A stretch of DNA of 64,000 bases, taken from Muribaculaceae bacterium. Its GTDB lineage: Bacteria; Bacteroidota; Bacteroidia; Bacteroidales; Muribaculaceae. The stretch covers positions 29,768-93,767 of the forward strand of contig BLLX01000002.1 in NCBI GenBank assembly GCA_011959405.1. Direction: 5' to 3'. This document shows, piece by piece, positions 9,323 through 17,899 of this stretch. The notes beneath the pieces are model-generated. The model did not search any database, was not told where the DNA came from, and saw only the letters and a list, made by a program, of their open reading frames with translations. The stretch's first letter is position 1; the number at the start of each line of letters is the position of its first letter. The position numbers were made by a program, and so were the translations under genes.

Positions 9323-10381
9323 TCAATTTTGCGAAATCTTAAACAAACTTCCGGTAGGACAGATAAAACGGCAATAAGGCCGGTTGACAAACACTGAGAG
9401 AATGACCACGGCCACTGCTACTGCCGTCAGAGCATACGGTGCCCTGTCAAACAGAAACGCGGCAAACAGCTCATAATCCATCCATGAAAACCAGACACCC
9501 GACCACATGGCAAGCATCAACACCGCCCATAGCAGCTGGCGGAAAATATCAAGACCTTTAATCACACGACGAGATAACTGCCATTTTCTCTTTCGGCATT
9601 TTCCAGCCATTTCCTGAAGCGATCCCAAAGGGCACACCCACATACAATAATGACTCTTTCTGCCAAACAACGGATATATAAAAGCCACTGCAAGCATGAC
9701 AGCTACTATGGCCAATTTCCACAAATCCAAGCCATTAGAAAAGAAGCCGACTATTCGGGAATAATCGAGAAATGTTCCTGTCCAGAATCCGAGAACCACA
9801 ATATTGACCGCCAACTGCAACCACCGATATATTCCGGATCTGACAAATAGCGGAAATACTGCGGCTGACAGCACCACCAACAGGCTGGCCACATAACCTG
9901 CGGAAATTGCACGACCGGTCTCCGCGTCTGACGGCAATCCGCTATCGGCAGCATAGCGAAGCCCGCTGTTTATGTTGCCTATAACGGCATCCGACGAAAA
10001 TGTAGCGCCGGAGATTCCATCCACATGTCTGGCCAATGCATCGGAAACGGTCAGCCCTTTATATACCGGCAACACCGACTCTTTCACTCCGTTAAAAAAC
10101 GAGGGAGTCTCGGCATTAGGCAAGGCCACTATACTATCAATACGCCCGTCCACAATATAAATTTCCACAGGTGTTCTCCCGCCATAGCCCACATATCCGC
10201 TGCCAAGCTCCGAAGTATTTACGATCAGAGTGCCGCCGGCAAAACGCCCGGCTATCACCTCCTGACCGCTTTGGTTTTGGCCCGGCTCATATCCGAACAC
10301 GCGCCCGTCACGATTAACAGCCACGGCAAGCATCATAAGCCCGCAAGTCACGAGCATCAACAAGTTCTGTATAGTTTTCAC
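9323..10381 (-). CDS. Membrane protein with covalent-FMN domain and two 4Fe-4S-type Cys clusters (NosR/NapH-like)
   Basis: 352 residues. An N-terminal signal or membrane helix (residues 4-22) leads to an extracytosolic FMN_bind domain with DGISGATFSS at 121-130. This is the flavinylation motif in which ApbE attaches FMN to the Thr (Thr127 here). Several membrane helices follow (about 150-330), with two Cys motifs, HYCMWVCPLG and RPYCRFICPTG, typical of NosR/NapH/RnfG-type electron-transfer proteins. Each motif is short of a full CxxCxxCxxxCP, so the clusters may be incomplete or share ligands. Likely moves electrons across the inner membrane to a periplasmic flavin. Next gene is the anchored nitroreductase. 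A promoter with both boxes lies just upstream. Confidence 0.85.
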   Translation of the reverse strand: MKTIQNLLMLVTCGLMMLAVAVNRDGRVFGYEPGQNQSGQEVIAGRFAGGTLIVNTSELGSGYVGYGGRTPVEIYIVDGRIDSIVALPNAETPSFFNGVKESVLPVYKGLTVSDALARHVDGISGATFSSDAVIGNINSGLRYAADSGLPSDAETGRAISAGYVASLLVVLSAAVFPLFVRSGIYRWLQLAVNIVVLGFWTGTFLDYSRIVGFFSNGLDLWKLAIVAVMLAVAFIYPLFGRKSHYCMWVCPLGSLQEMAGKCRKRKWQLSRRVIKGLDIFRQLLWAVLMLAMWSGVWFSWMDYELFAAFLFDRAPYALTAVAVAVVILSVFVNRPYCRFICPTGSLFKISQN

Positions 10382-10402
10382 CTCCGTTTTTTATTATATC
10401 CG

Positions 10403-10433
10403 CAAAATTAATCAAATCCGTTCACACTTCAAA
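10403..10433 (-). promoter_or_regulatory. Promoter of the FMN/4Fe-4S and nitroreductase operon
   Basis: On the minus strand TTTG, a 19-base spacer and TAATTTTG fit the Bacteroidetes consensus. The -7 box ends about 22 bases before the ATG at 10381. Confidence 0.65.
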
Positions 10434-10501
10434 ATCACAGATTGTCATGATGTTTATCTCAAAATATCCATAGAATTCACCATAATGACGGAAAAATTAG
10501 C

Positions 10502-10509
10502 TACCTTTG
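10502..10509 (+). promoter_or_regulatory. Bacteroidetes-type -7 box upstream of the GH20 gene
   Basis: TACCTTTG matches TAnnTTTG and lies about 40 bases before the GH20 ATG. No TTTG is seen at the expected -33 distance. It faces away from the promoter at 10403-10433 in the divergent intergenic region. Confidence 0.5.
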
Positions 10510-10549
10510 TGCATCAACTCTAATACTCATTTCAATAAACTCTTCATCA

Positions 10550-12541
10550 ATGAGCATCAGGACTTCTTTCGTTTCTCTCGCAATCGGACTCGCATCAATA
10601 TATGCGCCTGTTGACCTGTCGGCAGAAATCAACCAAAAACCTTTCACGGTGCCAGAACTAAGGCAATGGAAAGGCGGTGAAGGACGGTTTACTCCTTCAG
10701 CAGAATCCCGCATAGTATATTCCGACAAGAATCCGGAACTTGCACATGTGGCCGAACGCCTGGCTCAGGATTACACCACCATTGCCGGCACAGACCTCCG
10801 CCTGGCGCCTAATGCCAAAAGTCGCCAGGGTGACATCAGACTGCAACTTAAGCCGCAGAAGAAGTCAAATCAGGAACAATATACCCTCACTGTCGACAAA
10901 AACGGTGTTACACTTACTGCCCCGACAGCCGAAGCTCTTTACTGGGCTACACGCACCCTGCTGCAGATGACCGAAATGAGTGACGACCTATCGCTGCCTT
11001 ACGGTTCGGCGACAGACTATCCCGACTTCGCATGGCGCGGCTTCATGATTGATGCCGGACGCAAATTCATACCGATGGACTATCTCTACGACCTTGTAGA
11101 CGCAATGGCATACTACAAGATGAACAAGCTCCACATCCATCTCAACGACAACGGATTCAAATATTATTTTGACGATGACTGGGACAAAACACAGGCTGCC
11201 TTCCGCATGGAATGCGACACATATCCCGGACTCACCTCACGCGACGGATCATACACCAAACAGGAATTCCGCGATCTTGTGAAATACGCCGAAGATCGTC
11301 ATGTGGAAATCATCCCGGAAATAGACTTTCCGGCACATGCACTGGCATTCACACGTTTCATGCCCGAAATCGGCAGTACGGACGACGCTTACGGACGTGA
11401 CCATCTTGACCTGATGTCTCCGAAAACATATGAATTTCTCGACAATCTGCTCGCCGAATACCTTGGAGGAGACGACCCCGTGTTTGCCGGACCGAGTTTC
11501 CATATCGGCACTGACGAATACTCCAACCGCGACTCTGTAGTGGTGGAAAAATTCCGATACATGACCGACCGCTACATCAAATACACCGAAAAATTCGGCA
11601 AACAGCCGCTTATATGGGGATCGCTCACACATGCCAAAGGCAAACAGCCTGTCCAATCAGACAATGTGATCATGTACGGCTGGAGCAATGGATACGCCAA
11701 CCCCTCCGACATGATCGATCTCGGCTACCGCATGGTCTCCATCCCCGACGGCTACGTCTACATAGTTCCGTCTGCCGGATATTACTATGATTACCTCAAC
11801 ACAAAAATGCTGTATGACAACTGGACTCCGGCCAACATCGGCGGAACAGTGTTCGAGGGCGATAAACTGAAACAAATCGAAGGCGGAATGTTTGCCGTAT
11901 GGAATGATCACCCAAACAACGGCATAACCATAAAAGACATACATCACCGTGTCATGCACGCACTGCCCACCATGTCGGCCAAAACCTGGGACGGCAAGGA
12001 TGTGACCGTGCCTTACGACGAATTTATCAGCAAAAGCACCAGGCTTAGCGAAGCCCCAGGAGTGAACTATCTGGCTCGCTACGGTTCGGAACCCGGCACT
12101 GTGGTGATCAGCCAGCAGGTGGTGCCGGCCGGAACAACTTTGCCCATTCCGGAAATAGGCTATGACTATACTGTGGAATTTGACATCGAAGGAGCTGAGG
12201 AAACCAAAGGCACCGTATTGTTCGAAAGCCCCAACGCCACATTCTGGCTCAGCGATCCGATCACCGGCAATATGGCCTTCAGCCGCGAAGAAAAGCTGCA
12301 TCAGTTCAGGCAGAATGTGCTCCCGGGTGAAAAGCTACATGTTAAAGTAACCGGCGACAACAAAGGAACCCGACTTTATGTAAACGGAAAACTTGTCGAC
12401 GACATGAACACCCGCTGGCTCAGCTATAACGGCGGCAAAAACAAGATGGCAGAAGTCCGCACCCTCGTATTTCCTCTCGAAAAAACCGGAAAGTTCAACA
12501 GCAAGATTACCAATCTGAAAGTTACCAACTCAATCCTGTAA
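10550..12541 (+). CDS. Secreted glycoside hydrolase family 20 beta-N-acetylhexosaminidase
   Basis: 663 residues, with a signal peptide (about 1-25, ending VDLSA). It has an N-terminal GH20b alpha/beta domain (about 30-155) and a GH20 TIM barrel beginning WRGFMIDAGRKFIPMDYL. The catalytic Asp-Glu pair lies in FHIGTDEYS (Asp322, Glu323), where the Asp orients the substrate acetamido group in substrate-assisted catalysis. A C-terminal beta-sandwich (about 520-660, with VLFESPNATFWLSD and RLYVNGKLVDDM) looks like a LamG/concanavalin-type carbohydrate-binding domain. It would release terminal GlcNAc or GalNAc from mucin or other glycans in the periplasm or at the surface. Monocistronic with its own terminator. 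Exact linkage specificity is not visible. Confidence 0.95.
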   Translation: MSIRTSFVSLAIGLASIYAPVDLSAEINQKPFTVPELRQWKGGEGRFTPSAESRIVYSDKNPELAHVAERLAQDYTTIAGTDLRLAPNAKSRQGDIRLQLKPQKKSNQEQYTLTVDKNGVTLTAPTAEALYWATRTLLQMTEMSDDLSLPYGSATDYPDFAWRGFMIDAGRKFIPMDYLYDLVDAMAYYKMNKLHIHLNDNGFKYYFDDDWDKTQAAFRMECDTYPGLTSRDGSYTKQEFRDLVKYAEDRHVEIIPEIDFPAHALAFTRFMPEIGSTDDAYGRDHLDLMSPKTYEFLDNLLAEYLGGDDPVFAGPSFHIGTDEYSNRDSVVVEKFRYMTDRYIKYTEKFGKQPLIWGSLTHAKGKQPVQSDNVIMYGWSNGYANPSDMIDLGYRMVSIPDGYVYIVPSAGYYYDYLNTKMLYDNWTPANIGGTVFEGDKLKQIEGGMFAVWNDHPNNGITIKDIHHRVMHALPTMSAKTWDGKDVTVPYDEFISKSTRLSEAPGVNYLARYGSEPGTVVISQQVVPAGTTLPIPEIGYDYTVEFDIEGAEETKGTVLFESPNATFWLSDPITGNMAFSREEKLHQFRQNVLPGEKLHVKVTGDNKGTRLYVNGKLVDDMNTRWLSYNGGKNKMAEVRTLVFPLEKTGKFNSKITNLKVTNSIL

Positions 12542-12556
12542 TAAAGATATTTTACG

Positions 12557-12595
12557 TTTGGAGTGTGAGACCGTAAATTAGTCTCACACTCCAAA
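12557..12595 (+). terminator. Terminator of the GH20 gene
   Basis: A 15-bp perfect stem (12557-12571 and 12581-12595) with a 9-base loop, followed by TTTTG. It ends 2 bases before the first possible start codon of the next gene. Confidence 0.8.
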
Positions 12596-12597
12596 TT

Positions 12598-13947
12598 TTG
12601 CACAAAAATCGCTATTTACATACATTGACACCACAATATACACAACACAAAGCATTATTTGCCACCCTCGGATGCAAACTGAATTTCGCAGAGACCTCGA
12701 CTGTGGCACGCCTGCTTGCCGAACGGGGCGTATGCCGTGTGGCCCCAGGAGAAACACCTGACCTCTGTGTGGTCAACACTTGTTCCGTAACAGGAGAAGC
12801 CGACAAAAAATGCCGTCGTGTCATACGTTCCCTCGCAACAAAATATCCCTCGGCCGCTATCATCGTGACCGGCTGCTACGCACAGCTCAAGCCGGACGAA
12901 GTAGCGGCTATAGACGGCGTAGATCTGGTGGTCGGCGTAAACTCGAAATTGCAGATTGCCGACTATGTGGAAAACTGGCTGTGCGGACGCTCTCATCTGC
13001 ACGATGCGGCCAAAGTGACTGACGCACGTCACATACGCGATTTCATGCCGTCATGCTCCCGTGGCGACAGGACCAGATATTTCCTTAAAGTACAGGACGG
13101 TTGCAATTACTGGTGTACATACTGCACCATACCAGCCGCACGCGGTAGGTCGCGTTCAGGGATGATAGACGATATAGTCCGTCAAGCCAATGAAGTAGCG
13201 GCCGAAGGTGGACGCGAGATCGTCATAACCGGAGTCAATATCGGAGACTTCGGCGCAGGTCGCGATGACAGATTCATTGACCTATGCCGGCAACTGGACA
13301 AAGTGGACGGCATTGAGCGCTACCGCATCAGCTCCATCGAGCCTAACCTGCTCACCGATGAACTTATAGAATTCGTGGCCGGAAGCCGACGCTTCATGCC
13401 ACACTTCCACATACCGCTGCAAAGCGGATCGGACGGGGTGCTTAAACTCATGCGACGCCATTATGACACCCAGCTGTTTCGCCATAAAATCGAAACCGTA
13501 AGGACTTGTATGCCGCACGCTTTCATCGGAGTGGATCTCATAGTCGGCGCACGCGGGGAAACAGAAGAGTTGTTTAATGAATCCAGGAATTTTGTGGATT
13601 CACTCCCGGTGTCACGCCTGCATGTGTTCACATATTCTGAACGCCCGGGCACTCGGGCTCTGGAAATCCCCCACGTGGTCACCCCCGAGGAAAAGCATCA
13701 CCGCACACGGCAGATGCTTGCCATAAGCGAGCGGTTGCTGAAGGATTTCAGTCTACCTTTTGCCGGATCTGTGCGCCCGGTGCTTATCGAGCATGAAAAC
13801 CACGGACGCATGGAAGGATTCACCGACAACTATCTGCGTGTAGAATTGCCGGAAATACGGCCCGAACTGGCCAACTCCGTAGTGCCGGTGAGACTGTCGG
13901 CCATGCACGACGACGGATCCAAATTTACCGGAGAGATAACCATATGA
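12598..13947 (+). CDS. mtaB: tRNA (t6A37) methylthiotransferase, radical SAM, MtaB type
   Basis: 449 residues as drawn. It converts t6A to ms2t6A at tRNA position 37. The N-terminal UPF0004 domain has FATLGCKLNFAETS, NTCSVTGEADKKCR and TGCYAQ with the three Cys of the auxiliary cluster. The radical SAM cluster is DGCNYWCTYCTIP (CxxxCxxC), and a TRAM domain closes the protein (about 385-449). The start is uncertain: no ATG lies before the conserved N-terminus, so a TTG at 12598 or 12625 is needed. The GH20 terminator ends just upstream and no TAnnTTTG promoter was recognised. Its stop overlaps the glycosyltransferase start by 4 bases, tying a tRNA-modification gene to the glycan run. Confidence 0.92.
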   Translation: MHKNRYLHTLTPQYTQHKALFATLGCKLNFAETSTVARLLAERGVCRVAPGETPDLCVVNTCSVTGEADKKCRRVIRSLATKYPSAAIIVTGCYAQLKPDEVAAIDGVDLVVGVNSKLQIADYVENWLCGRSHLHDAAKVTDARHIRDFMPSCSRGDRTRYFLKVQDGCNYWCTYCTIPAARGRSRSGMIDDIVRQANEVAAEGGREIVITGVNIGDFGAGRDDRFIDLCRQLDKVDGIERYRISSIEPNLLTDELIEFVAGSRRFMPHFHIPLQSGSDGVLKLMRRHYDTQLFRHKIETVRTCMPHAFIGVDLIVGARGETEELFNESRNFVDSLPVSRLHVFTYSERPGTRALEIPHVVTPEEKHHRTRQMLAISERLLKDFSLPFAGSVRPVLIEHENHGRMEGFTDNYLRVELPEIRPELANSVVPVRLSAMHDDGSKFTGEITI

Positions 13948-14951
13948 GTGCGAAAGTTTCGGTAATAATACTCAACTGGAACGGCATGGATCTTCTGAAA
14001 GAGTTCCTGCCGCGCGTACTGGACAATACCGATCCTGATATAGCGGATGTGATCGTGGCCGACAACGGAAGCACGGACGGCTCCGTCGACTATCTCAAAT
14101 GGCTTGGCGTTGCGGTCATATCGTTCGACAGAAACCATGGATTTGCCGGAGGATACAATCTGGCTCTGGAACGCGTTTCAACCCCCTACTCTGTCCTGCT
14201 GAATTCCGACGTTGCTCCGGCCCCGGGATGGATCAATCAATTGGCCGAATTCATGGACGCCCATCCCGAAGTCGGCGCCTGCCAGCCCAAAATCCTCAGC
14301 TATCACTATCCTGAAAAATTTGAATATGCAGGAGCATGCGGCGGATATATAGACCGTCATGGTTATCCGTATTGCCGCGGACGCATATTCGATACAGTGG
14401 AAGCAGATCTCGGCCAATATGACACTCCGGCCAATATTGACTGGGCGAGCGGAGCGGCTCTGATGGTGCGCACCGATCTCTACAGAGTGTGCGGCGGGCT
14501 TGACGCTGAATTTTTTGCCCATATGGAAGAGATAGACCTGTGCTGGCGCATGCGTCTTGCCGGTTGGCAGCTGGCGGCCGTGCCATCATCGGTAGTCTAC
14601 CATCTGGGCGGAGGATCTCTCCCGATGGGCAATCCGCGCAAGACCTATCTCAATTTTCGCAACAACCTGCTTTTGCTACATAAAAATCTACCGGCATCCG
14701 ACCGCAAAAAAGCATTGTTCACCCGACGTCTTCTCGACACTCTGGCATGGAGTAAATCCATGCTGACGTTCCACTGGAAAGATGCGGCGGCAATACTGCG
14801 CGCACACCGCGACTACAAAAAAATGCGCGGTGCCTACAACTCTATTAAGGCACCGGCTGACAACCTGATAGCCAATGCGCCTAATATTCTCATATCATAT
14901 TTTCTTCGCAGACGCAAGCGCTTCTCCCAAATAGCCCGAAAGCATATATGA
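13944..14951 (+). CDS. Glycosyltransferase family 2 (rhamnosyltransferase WbbL-like)
   Basis: 335 residues. The GT-A fold begins at once with SVIILNWNGMDLL, then the nucleotide-binding ADNGSTDGS, NHGFAGGYNLAL and a NSDV segment in the DxD position. MEEIDLCWRMRLAGW is typical of dTDP-rhamnose or related sugar transferases acting at the inner face of the cytoplasmic membrane. The C-terminal region (about 235-335) is basic and amphipathic, suggesting membrane association. Both ends overlap neighbours by 4 bases (ATGA), so translation is probably coupled. Donor and acceptor sugars cannot be assigned; a step in surface polysaccharide or O-antigen assembly is inferred. Confidence 0.9.
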   Translation: MSAKVSVIILNWNGMDLLKEFLPRVLDNTDPDIADVIVADNGSTDGSVDYLKWLGVAVISFDRNHGFAGGYNLALERVSTPYSVLLNSDVAPAPGWINQLAEFMDAHPEVGACQPKILSYHYPEKFEYAGACGGYIDRHGYPYCRGRIFDTVEADLGQYDTPANIDWASGAALMVRTDLYRVCGGLDAEFFAHMEEIDLCWRMRLAGWQLAAVPSSVVYHLGGGSLPMGNPRKTYLNFRNNLLLLHKNLPASDRKKALFTRRLLDTLAWSKSMLTFHWKDAAAILRAHRDYKKMRGAYNSIKAPADNLIANAPNILISYFLRRRKRFSQIARKHI

Positions 14952-15469
14952 GGAAATTATTTCTGATATTATATTACGGATTAGCTACACACCTTCCTGA
15001 CTCCTACACTCCTGTGGTCGGAAAGCTCAGCAACAGGCTGCGTGTGATCTGTTGCCACCACATATTCAAGCGATGCGGTGCGATTGTCACCGTGAACCGC
15101 AAGGCATATTTCGGCAACGGATCGGAAATCGAAATCGGCGATGACAGCGGCATCGGAGCAAACTGCCATCTTCCAAACGACATAAAGATAGGCGACCATG
15201 TGATGATGGCTCCGGACGTACTTATATTCAACAGAAATCATAATTATTCCGATCCGGAAATCCCCATCGGCCGCCAGGGCATGTCCGAAACACGCCCCGT
15301 GCGCATTCATAACAATGTGTGGATCGGCCAGCGGGCTATAATCAATGCCGGACGCACCATAGCCGACGGCACCGTAATCGCCGCCGGGAGCGTCGTGACC
15401 CGTGATTTTCCCGAAAACTCCATTATCGGCGGCAATCCGGCCAAACTGATCAAAAACAGAATAGACTGA
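14948..15469 (+). CDS. Left-handed beta-helix (hexapeptide repeat) acyltransferase
   Basis: 173 residues, similar in build to WcaF/maltose O-acetyltransferase-like enzymes that acetylate sugars. Hexapeptide repeats run from about residue 60 (GSEIEIGDDSGIGANCHLPNDIKIGDHVMMAPDV) through VRIHNNVWIGQRAIINAGRTIADGTVIAAGSVVTRDF to the closing SIIGGNPAKLIKNRI signature. The His in NRNHNYSD is a plausible catalytic residue. It overlaps the glycosyltransferase by 4 bases and is 4 bases from the flippase gene. Likely O-acetylates a glycan intermediate; the substrate is unknown. Confidence 0.88.
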   Translation: MRKLFLILYYGLATHLPDSYTPVVGKLSNRLRVICCHHIFKRCGAIVTVNRKAYFGNGSEIEIGDDSGIGANCHLPNDIKIGDHVMMAPDVLIFNRNHNYSDPEIPIGRQGMSETRPVRIHNNVWIGQRAIINAGRTIADGTVIAAGSVVTRDFPENSIIGGNPAKLIKNRID

Positions 15470-15473
15470 CCCC

Positions 15474-17015
15474 ATGTCCGTAACCGCCGACTCACATAAC
15501 CGCGACAACCGGCAGATAGCGCGCAACACCCTGTTTCTATACATCAGGATGCTGGCCATCATGGGAGTGACGCTCTACACCACACGAGTGGTAATGGAAG
15601 CACTCGGCATAGATGACTATGGCATATATAACGTGGTCGGCGGTCTGAGCGCATCGTTCATTTTCTTCTCATCGGCACTCACCAACGCCACTCAGCGTTT
15701 CCTGAACTTCGAACTGGGCAAAGGCAACAATGAGACATTGGGCCGCATATTCAACCTCAGCTGGGGCATATACGCAGCCATAGCCATAGCTGTTCTCATG
15801 ATCGGAGGGGCTGTTGGCACATGGTATATCAAATGCTACATGACTCTGCCTCCCGACCGCATAAATGCTGCAATAGTGACACTATGGGCCATGTTGCTGT
15901 CACTTGTCGCCACATTCATAGGTGCCGTATATGAGTCCGTGCTCATAGCCAGAGAAAACATGAAGATATACGCGTACATAGGGCTTTTTGATGCAGGAGC
16001 GAAACTCGCCGTCGCATTCATCATTCTGTATTCTCCGGACCAAAGGCTCATATTGTACTCGATACTGCTCGCCTTGGCGCAGATAATATCCAAGGCTATA
16101 TTAATAGCATATTGCCGGAAGCACTATTCCGAGACAGCGTTTCGTCCATACTGGAATGCCGATCTGTTTCGCAGGATGTTCGCATTTGCCGGCTGGAATA
16201 TACTCGGATCAGGAGTGTGGTCGCTCAACGAACAGGGCGTGACTCTACTTGTAAATCATTTTTTCGGTCTGGCAGTCAACGCAGCCCGTGGCATCACATG
16301 GCAAGTCACCGCAGCCATCAATAACTTTGCCATAAACTTCTTCACGGCCATAAGGCCGCAGATCATCAAAAGCTATGCCTGCGGCGAAATATCACGCTAC
16401 ACCGATCTGGTATATTCCGGCACACGATACTCCGCGTTTCTGACATGGGCCATATGCCTGCCGATCATACTGCGCACACAATCAATACTGTCTATATGGT
16501 TGGTAGATGTTCCGACCAGCACATCGCTTTTCGTACAGTGGGCACTGGTATATACTCTTGTCAACACGCTCACCAATCCACTGTGGAGCGGAGTTCAGGC
16601 CGTGGGCAGACTGCGTGCCACAATCCTGTACGGCAGCACATTCTTCATGCTCGCGTTTCCGCTGAGCTGGCTGCTGATCATCTACGGATTTCCGGCCGTG
16701 GTCACGTATCAGGTGCTCACTATAGTGCGTATAGGATATATAATCATAAGTTTCCACATTCTTAAACAATATGTGACCGACTTCACATGGAAAAGCTATG
16801 TCATCCGCGCTATTTGGCCGTCCATGGCAGTGTGCGGCCTGTCGTTCATCGTCATGTATCCGGTCAGTTTGTGGATTCCGGACAATTTTATAGGTCTTGT
16901 GGCCGTTACAATGATAAGCGTTACCTTGACAGCCGCGATCATTTTTGTTGTCGGCCTGAATCATGGCGAGCGCTCTCTGATAACAGAAAAAATCGTCCGC
17001 AGGCATCAACGATGA
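15474..17015 (+). CDS. Polysaccharide flippase-like membrane protein (MOP/Wzx superfamily)
   Basis: 513 residues with about 12-14 hydrophobic segments spread across the whole length and short loops. Recognisable family features are the N-terminal RNTLFLYIRMLAIMGVTLYTTRVVMEALG and the DDYGIYNVVGGL loop. Members move undecaprenyl-linked oligosaccharides across the inner membrane. It lies between two acyltransferase genes and overlaps the second by 4 bases. No polymerase (Wzy) or ligase lies next to it, so the run is either part of a larger dispersed pathway or exports a short oligosaccharide. Confident for superfamily, less so for substrate. Confidence 0.88.
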   Translation: MSVTADSHNRDNRQIARNTLFLYIRMLAIMGVTLYTTRVVMEALGIDDYGIYNVVGGLSASFIFFSSALTNATQRFLNFELGKGNNETLGRIFNLSWGIYAAIAIAVLMIGGAVGTWYIKCYMTLPPDRINAAIVTLWAMLLSLVATFIGAVYESVLIARENMKIYAYIGLFDAGAKLAVAFIILYSPDQRLILYSILLALAQIISKAILIAYCRKHYSETAFRPYWNADLFRRMFAFAGWNILGSGVWSLNEQGVTLLVNHFFGLAVNAARGITWQVTAAINNFAINFFTAIRPQIIKSYACGEISRYTDLVYSGTRYSAFLTWAICLPIILRTQSILSIWLVDVPTSTSLFVQWALVYTLVNTLTNPLWSGVQAVGRLRATILYGSTFFMLAFPLSWLLIIYGFPAVVTYQVLTIVRIGYIIISFHILKQYVTDFTWKSYVIRAIWPSMAVCGLSFIVMYPVSLWIPDNFIGLVAVTMISVTLTAAIIFVVGLNHGERSLITEKIVRRHQR

Positions 17016-17899
17016 AATTCCGTCACATAAAAGAATATTACCGTAGCCATTCGATCGGCCCGATATTGCGCCAGATCGACAAGCATTACGGACTCGGACG
17101 TATTGAAGAGATACTTTCGGGCCGATGGATCAATCCATTCGCCACTTTGTGGCTAAACTTCCGATGCTTCCCGGCCGAGCAGGCATGGAAACTGCCGGTA
17201 TGGGTGTTCGGATGCCCCAAGTTCACAAACCTGAGCGGCACCATGAAAATTGCCCGCGGGCATGTCAAATCAGGCATGATACGTTTCAACGCCGGACGCA
17301 TCGGCGCTCCCGAACGCATAGCCGGCGACACTGAACTGTATCTGTGCGGCGATATTCTGTTTCACGGATCCTGCACTATATGCTCGGCGTCGAAAATAAG
17401 CGTCATGACGGATGCCAGGCTCTCTTTCGGCAACAAGACGATCATCTGCGAGCAGGTCAATGTGGGCTGCTTCGGCAGCATCACATTGGAGGACGAAGTG
17501 AGAATCACCCACCGGTCCCAGATATTCGATTCAAACTATCACTATATAGCAGACCTCGGCACCGGACTGATCCCAGATTATATCAGTTCGGTAAGGATAG
17601 GCCGCGGATGCTGGATATGCAACTCGTCTTCAATAGGTCCCGGCACTGTTTTGCCACCATTCACCATAGTAGGCAGCCACAGCATTGTCGGCCGCGACTA
17701 CTCGTCAATCATACCCGAAAATTCCCTTATCGGAGGTGCTCCGGCCAAGCTGTTGCGCTCAGGTATCCGACGAGTCAACAACCTTGAAATCATAGCAGCC
17801 GCACAGGAATATTACCGCGACCATTCCGGCGCGCCATACCCCATCCCGGCCGATGTAACTGCCGACGATATTTCCGCCTACGAAGGCTATAAGGACTGA
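17012..17899 (+). CDS. Acyltransferase of the hexapeptide-repeat type with an N-terminal extension
   Basis: 295 residues from the ATG at 17012, which overlaps the flippase stop by 4 bases; the longer ORF in the track runs back into the flippase gene. Residues 1-95 (MKFRHIKEYYRSHSIG...) have no domain I recognise. From about 95 the protein becomes a left-handed beta-helix (SASKISVMTDARLSFGNKTIICEQVNVGCFGSITLEDEVRI) ending with SLIGGAPAKLLRSGIRR. The N-terminal part resembles those of capsule and O-antigen acetyltransferases. It is the last gene of the glycan run and its 3' end overlaps the convergent radical SAM gene by 13 bases, with no visible terminator between them. Confidence 0.85.
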   Translation: MKFRHIKEYYRSHSIGPILRQIDKHYGLGRIEEILSGRWINPFATLWLNFRCFPAEQAWKLPVWVFGCPKFTNLSGTMKIARGHVKSGMIRFNAGRIGAPERIAGDTELYLCGDILFHGSCTICSASKISVMTDARLSFGNKTIICEQVNVGCFGSITLEDEVRITHRSQIFDSNYHYIADLGTGLIPDYISSVRIGRGCWICNSSSIGPGTVLPPFTIVGSHSIVGRDYSSIIPENSLIGGAPAKLLRSGIRRVNNLEIIAAAQEYYRDHSGAPYPIPADVTADDISAYEGYKD

